Part shown: piece by piece, positions 7,146 through 9,667 of the stretch
How the letters are laid out: the number at the start of each line of letters is the position of its first letter
Position numbering within the stretch: the first letter of the stretch is position 1
Assembly: GCA_026994125.1 (NCBI GenBank)
Contig: JALWRJ010000013.1
Coordinates: 1-9,667, forward strand
Direction: 5' to 3'
Source: Cyclobacteriaceae bacterium
GTDB taxonomy: Bacteria; Bacteroidota; Bacteroidia; Cytophagales; Cyclobacteriaceae
Length of the DNA stretch: 9,667 nt
Position numbers and translations under genes: made by a program
The notes under the pieces: model-generated
What the model saw: only the letters and a program-made list of their open reading frames with translations
What the model was told of the DNA's origin: nothing
Databases searched by the model: none

Positions 7146-8302
7146 TAATAACTAATGGTTTTAGTAAATTTTAAAGGGAGTTTGGCCAGAAGTTCGGCCG
7201 TATTTTTGCCCGCATTACCACCTCCATAAATTTTCGATTTTAAAGGATTTTTATTTTGTTCGATTTGCCTCAATGCTTGGCCAATTTCGTTCTTATCATA
7301 ACCCACATCCGTTACATTGATACCTCTTTCTCTACCTACTTGGCGTGTGCCTATATTTACTACGGGAACACCTAAAAACGAACATTCTCTAATGCCCACA
7401 CTGCTATTACCAATTAAACCCTTACTATTTATCAACAGCTTTAAAAAATCCATGGGCTCAAAATTTTTGAAAAAATGAAATTTGCTTAAATCGTGGGTTT
7501 CACGAAATGATCGGATACCAGAACTAGTGCCATCAGCCCCGGCATCAATATTGGGCCAAAACCAAAGCACGGGTTCATTCTTGTTGTGCATGGCAAACAG
7601 GGTTTCCTCTACTTGCTTTCTGGAAAGAGCCACTTCGCTGGTAACAGGGTGTTGCATTACTACCCAGTAGCCGTCTTTTAGATTGGGGCGGTTACCGACC
7701 CCCCCATATTTTTGGTAAATATCAAAATCTAAGTTCGGATTTTTTAGGGCATCGGCAGCTAAATCTATACTGGGGCAACCTGTATTAAAAACAAATTCTG
7801 GTGTTTCACCTAATTTTAATACCCTATTGCGTGCTCCTTCGGATGCCACAAAGTGGTAGTCGGCCAATTTTGTAATGGCATGCCTTACTTTATCATCTAT
7901 GTTGCCTGTTACCTCGCCCCCTTGTAAGTGAGCCAGTGGAATATTCATGTAACTAGCTGCTATTGCCGTAGCCATGGTTTCGAACCTATCGGCTATGGTA
8001 AGCACAATATCGGGCTCCAGGTTATCAAAAACAGTAGAAAGTTCTAAAATTCCAATGCCGGTTGTTTTAGCGGCTGCGGTTAGGTTTTCACCTTCCAGCA
8101 CATTAAATACTTTAGCCGAAATGTCAAACCCATCCTCCACCATGTAGTTTATGGCAGCCCCATACCTGTCTAAAAGTGCTGAAGCCGCCACCACCAATTG
8201 TAGCTCTAACCCGGGGTGTTGTTTAATGGCCAAAAGAGCTGTCTTTACCCGGCTATACGATGGCCTGGCTGTAATAACTACGCATATTTTCCGTTTTGTC
8301 AT
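7145..8302 (-). CDS. neuC: UDP-N-acetylhexosamine 2-epimerase, hydrolysing (NeuC type)
   Basis: I take the ATG at 8302, which overlaps the neuB stop as ATGA and gives 385 residues. An in-frame GTG at 8332 would add ten residues inside neuB with no family support. The two-lobed GT-B-like fold starts with a UDP-binding strand and ARPSYSRVK at 12-20. Conserved active-site stretches are IADRFE at 103-108, HLQGGEVTG at 125-133 (Glu130) and DKVRHAITKLA (His141). The C-terminal lobe carries GNSSVGIRECSFLGVP and INVTDVG motifs, which bind UDP. NeuC enzymes convert UDP-GlcNAc to UDP plus ManNAc; LegG relatives use a diamino UDP-sugar. The N-terminal ARPSYS is a variant of the more usual GTRADYG or SRANYS. 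It works directly before NeuB in the pathway. Sugar specificity is not settled by sequence. Confidence 0.9.
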   Translation of the reverse strand: MTKRKICVVITARPSYSRVKTALLAIKQHPGLELQLVVAASALLDRYGAAINYMVEDGFDISAKVFNVLEGENLTAAAKTTGIGILELSTVFDNLEPDIVLTIADRFETMATAIAASYMNIPLAHLQGGEVTGNIDDKVRHAITKLADYHFVASEGARNRVLKLGETPEFVFNTGCPSIDLAADALKNPNLDFDIYQKYGGVGNRPNLKDGYWVVMQHPVTSEVALSRKQVEETLFAMHNKNEPVLWFWPNIDAGADGTSSGIRSFRETHDLSKFHFFKNFEPMDFLKLLINSKGLIGNSSVGIRECSFLGVPVVNIGTRQVGRERGINVTDVGYDKNEIGQALRQIEQNKNPLKSKIYGGGNAGKNTAELLAKLPLKFTKTISY

Positions 8303-9294
8303 TCCAGGTCTTCGTTTGTTAAAAAATCCCACTTCGTTTTATTTACCTTTAGTTTTTTACCAATTACGGTCTTATAATCACTGGCAGAAATCCCTTTGCC
8401 TCTAGGCTTCTTAGCCTCTAAATGATTTTCTGTTAGCACTGTTCCTGCTTTTAACTTTGCATTAACAGCAAGTGATTTCTCAAATATCTCCTTTAAAGAG
8501 GTAAACTGTTGGGTGTTGTTTTTATCAACCGGGGATGCCATCGACTCCCTGATTGCCTGCACTCCGGAAACTAACTCTTTTATTTTATCAATTGTAAGTG
8601 ATGCTTTTGTGTCCGGTCCAAACATCTGATAATCGAATGTAGCATGAAATTCAAGAATTTCGGCTCCCAGCACAGTTGCTGCAAGCGAAGCATAAATATC
8701 GCCTGAGTGGTCGCTAAAACCAACAGGCAACCGGTACCGCTTTTTTAACTCCTGGATAATGTTTAACCCCCATTGACTGGGCTCGGTAGGGTAGGCAGTA
8801 GTACATTGTAAAATGGATACATCAACACCTTGGTTTTTTAGCAACTCCACGGCTGCATCAAGCTCATGGTAGGCACTCATACCCGATGATAAAATTACCT
8901 TTTTACCTGTTTGGGCTATTTTGTTAAGCATTAACAGGTTTGAAACTTCGCCCGAACCAATTTTATAAATTTCTACATCCAGATTTTGTAATAATTCTAC
9001 AGCAGCATTACTAAATGGAGAAGCCATAAAGAGTAAACCTACTTCCTCGCAGTGTTTTTTTAGTCCTACCCACTCATCAGGTGTAAACTCCATCCTTTTC
9101 CAATAATCAAACCTGGTTTTATCCTGGTATGAAAATTTAACTCTGAACTCTTCAAATTCACTACTTTCGGCATCGGCAAGGTGTACTTGAAATTTTGCAG
9201 CGTGTACTCCCGTATTGGCTAAGGCATCAATATATGCGTGAGCCATCCCTAAACTGCCTTCGTGTGCCTGCCCTATTTCAGCAATTAGCTGCAT
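8299..9294 (-). CDS. neuB: Nonulosonic acid synthase of the NeuB family
   Basis: The protein has 331 residues: a TIM barrel (about 1-240) and a C-terminal SAF/antifreeze-like domain (about 270-331). It condenses PEP with a ManNAc-type sugar to give a nine-carbon keto acid. Barrel motifs are AEIGQAHEGSL at 5-15, KFQ at 34-36, SPFS at 92-95, YKIGSGE at 110-116, CTTAYPTE at 164-171 and GFSDHSGD at 192-199. His196 and His217 match the two metal-binding histidines of the meningococcal enzyme, and GPDTKASL follows at 226-233. In the SAF domain the usual KRPG motif is replaced by KKPRGKG at 295-301, in the region that touches the N-acyl group in known enzymes. The ATG follows the upstream dehydrogenase stop with no gap. 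It could make Neu5Ac, legionaminic acid or a relative. Confidence 0.9.
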   Translation of the reverse strand: MQLIAEIGQAHEGSLGMAHAYIDALANTGVHAAKFQVHLADAESSEFEEFRVKFSYQDKTRFDYWKRMEFTPDEWVGLKKHCEEVGLLFMASPFSNAAVELLQNLDVEIYKIGSGEVSNLLMLNKIAQTGKKVILSSGMSAYHELDAAVELLKNQGVDVSILQCTTAYPTEPSQWGLNIIQELKKRYRLPVGFSDHSGDIYASLAATVLGAEILEFHATFDYQMFGPDTKASLTIDKIKELVSGVQAIRESMASPVDKNNTQQFTSLKEIFEKSLAVNAKLKAGTVLTENHLEAKKPRGKGISASDYKTVIGKKLKVNKTKWDFLTNEDLE

Positions 9295-9667
9295 TTAGTT
9301 TTTATGTTTAAAAGGATGTTCCGAAACGGGCTTTTTTGCAAAAGGGTGATACTCACCTTTTAATCCTATGGGTTGTTGGGTTCGAATAGCATGTACAACT
9401 TCGATTGAAGGCCTGGCTGAAGCTAAACCGAAGCCATTACCTGAAATAATGTTTTTATAACTTTCAGTATGAAGATCGGTAAATCCATCACTAAACTCAA
9501 CCTCCTCATTTTCAATTTTAAGCGATCTATAGGTTCTTTTACCTTCTTTTCTAACATCTTCGGGAATCATCTCCTCGTTTATGGATAAGAACCAGCGAAC
9601 CCGGGCATTTTCAAGTTCTAAGTAGCCTGCTGCTCTATCGTGAGTATGTATGTTTACCACATTGGAC
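9295..9667 (-). CDS. Gfo/Idh/MocA-family sugar dehydrogenase, C-terminal part (cut by window edge)
   Basis: The last 123 codons of a longer gene are visible. The frame stays open through the window edge, reading Ser-Asn-Val-Val-Asn before the rest, so the GTG at 9660 is not a real start. The segment matches the C-terminal domain of WlbA/WbpB-like enzymes: a beta-sheet piece reading AAGYLELENARVRWFLSIN, then TYRSL, FTDLHTESY, and the closing ARPSIEVVHAIRT helix. The NAD-binding Rossmann half and the catalytic Lys/His lie outside, so activity cannot be judged. The family oxidises or reduces a ring hydroxyl of nucleotide sugars using NAD(P); known relatives act at C3 of UDP-GlcNAc or UDP-GlcNAcA. 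The tail is rich in Lys, His and Pro. It directly abuts neuB and is probably in the same operon. Confidence 0.85.
   Translation of the reverse strand, partial: SNVVNIHTHDRAAGYLELENARVRWFLSINEEMIPEDVRKEGKRTYRSLKIENEEVEFSDGFTDLHTESYKNIISGNGFGLASARPSIEVVHAIRTQQPIGLKGEYHPFAKKPVSEHPFKHKN

Noticed and set aside
8303..8332. Earlier GTG start for neuC at 8332
   Set aside because: It would add ten residues overlapping neuB, whereas the ATG at 8302 gives a standard ATGA overlap and the usual family N-terminus.
8151..8405. Plus-strand open frame of 84 codons across the neuB/neuC junction
   Set aside because: It is antisense to two clear enzyme genes and has no recognisable motif; the same applies to smaller plus-strand frames at 4419-4610 and 7482-7670.

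Overview
The window is one co-directional block of surface-glycan genes read entirely from the minus strand, so transcription runs from base 9667 toward base 1. Eleven genes are present, cut at both window ends. They fill almost every base: the largest gap is 19 bases, and most neighbours touch or overlap (TAATG, ATGA, TAA|ATG). I see no internal promoter, terminator, RNA gene, insertion sequence or CRISPR array. The gene content, moderate-to-low G+C, lack of clear Shine-Dalgarno sequences and protein style point to a member of the Bacteroidota. This is an inference from style, not proof.

Layout in transcription order: (1) 9667-9295, the C-terminal end of a Gfo/Idh/MocA sugar dehydrogenase; (2) 9294-8299, a NeuB-family nonulosonate synthase; (3) 8302-7145, a NeuC-type hydrolysing UDP-HexNAc 2-epimerase; (4) 7145-5721, an MBOAT membrane O-acyltransferase; (5) 5718-4591, a membrane-anchored SGNH-hydrolase-like partner; (6) 4591-3902, a NeuA-type CMP-nonulosonate synthetase; (7) 3902-2985, a D-2-hydroxyacid dehydrogenase; (8) 2977-1922, a methyltransferase with an N-terminal Cys4 motif; (9) 1929-1309, a left-handed beta-helix acyltransferase; (10) 1289-339, a PAPS-dependent sulfotransferase; (11) 342-1, the N-terminal part of a PIG-L/LmbE zinc deacetylase.

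Together NeuC (UDP-sugar to a free ManNAc-type sugar), NeuB (condensation with PEP) and NeuA (CMP activation) make an activated sialic-acid-like (nonulosonic) sugar. The other genes look like decoration enzymes: O-acylation across the membrane (MBOAT + SGNH), acetylation (LbH), methylation, sulfation, deacetylation, and possibly production of a hydroxy acid. No glycosyltransferase, flippase or polymerase lies in the window, so the locus must extend beyond it or use genes elsewhere.

The MBOAT/SGNH pair sits between neuC and neuA and is visibly more AT-rich than its neighbours: about 30% G+C in hand-counted rows, against about 49% in rows from flanking genes. It looks like an inserted decoration cassette. 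The two most interesting ideas are a two-gene counterpart of the animal sialate O-acetyltransferase CASD1 (SGNH plus membrane acyltransferase inside a sialic acid operon), and a split N-deacetylase/N-sulfotransferase module (overlapping sulfotransferase and PIG-L genes).
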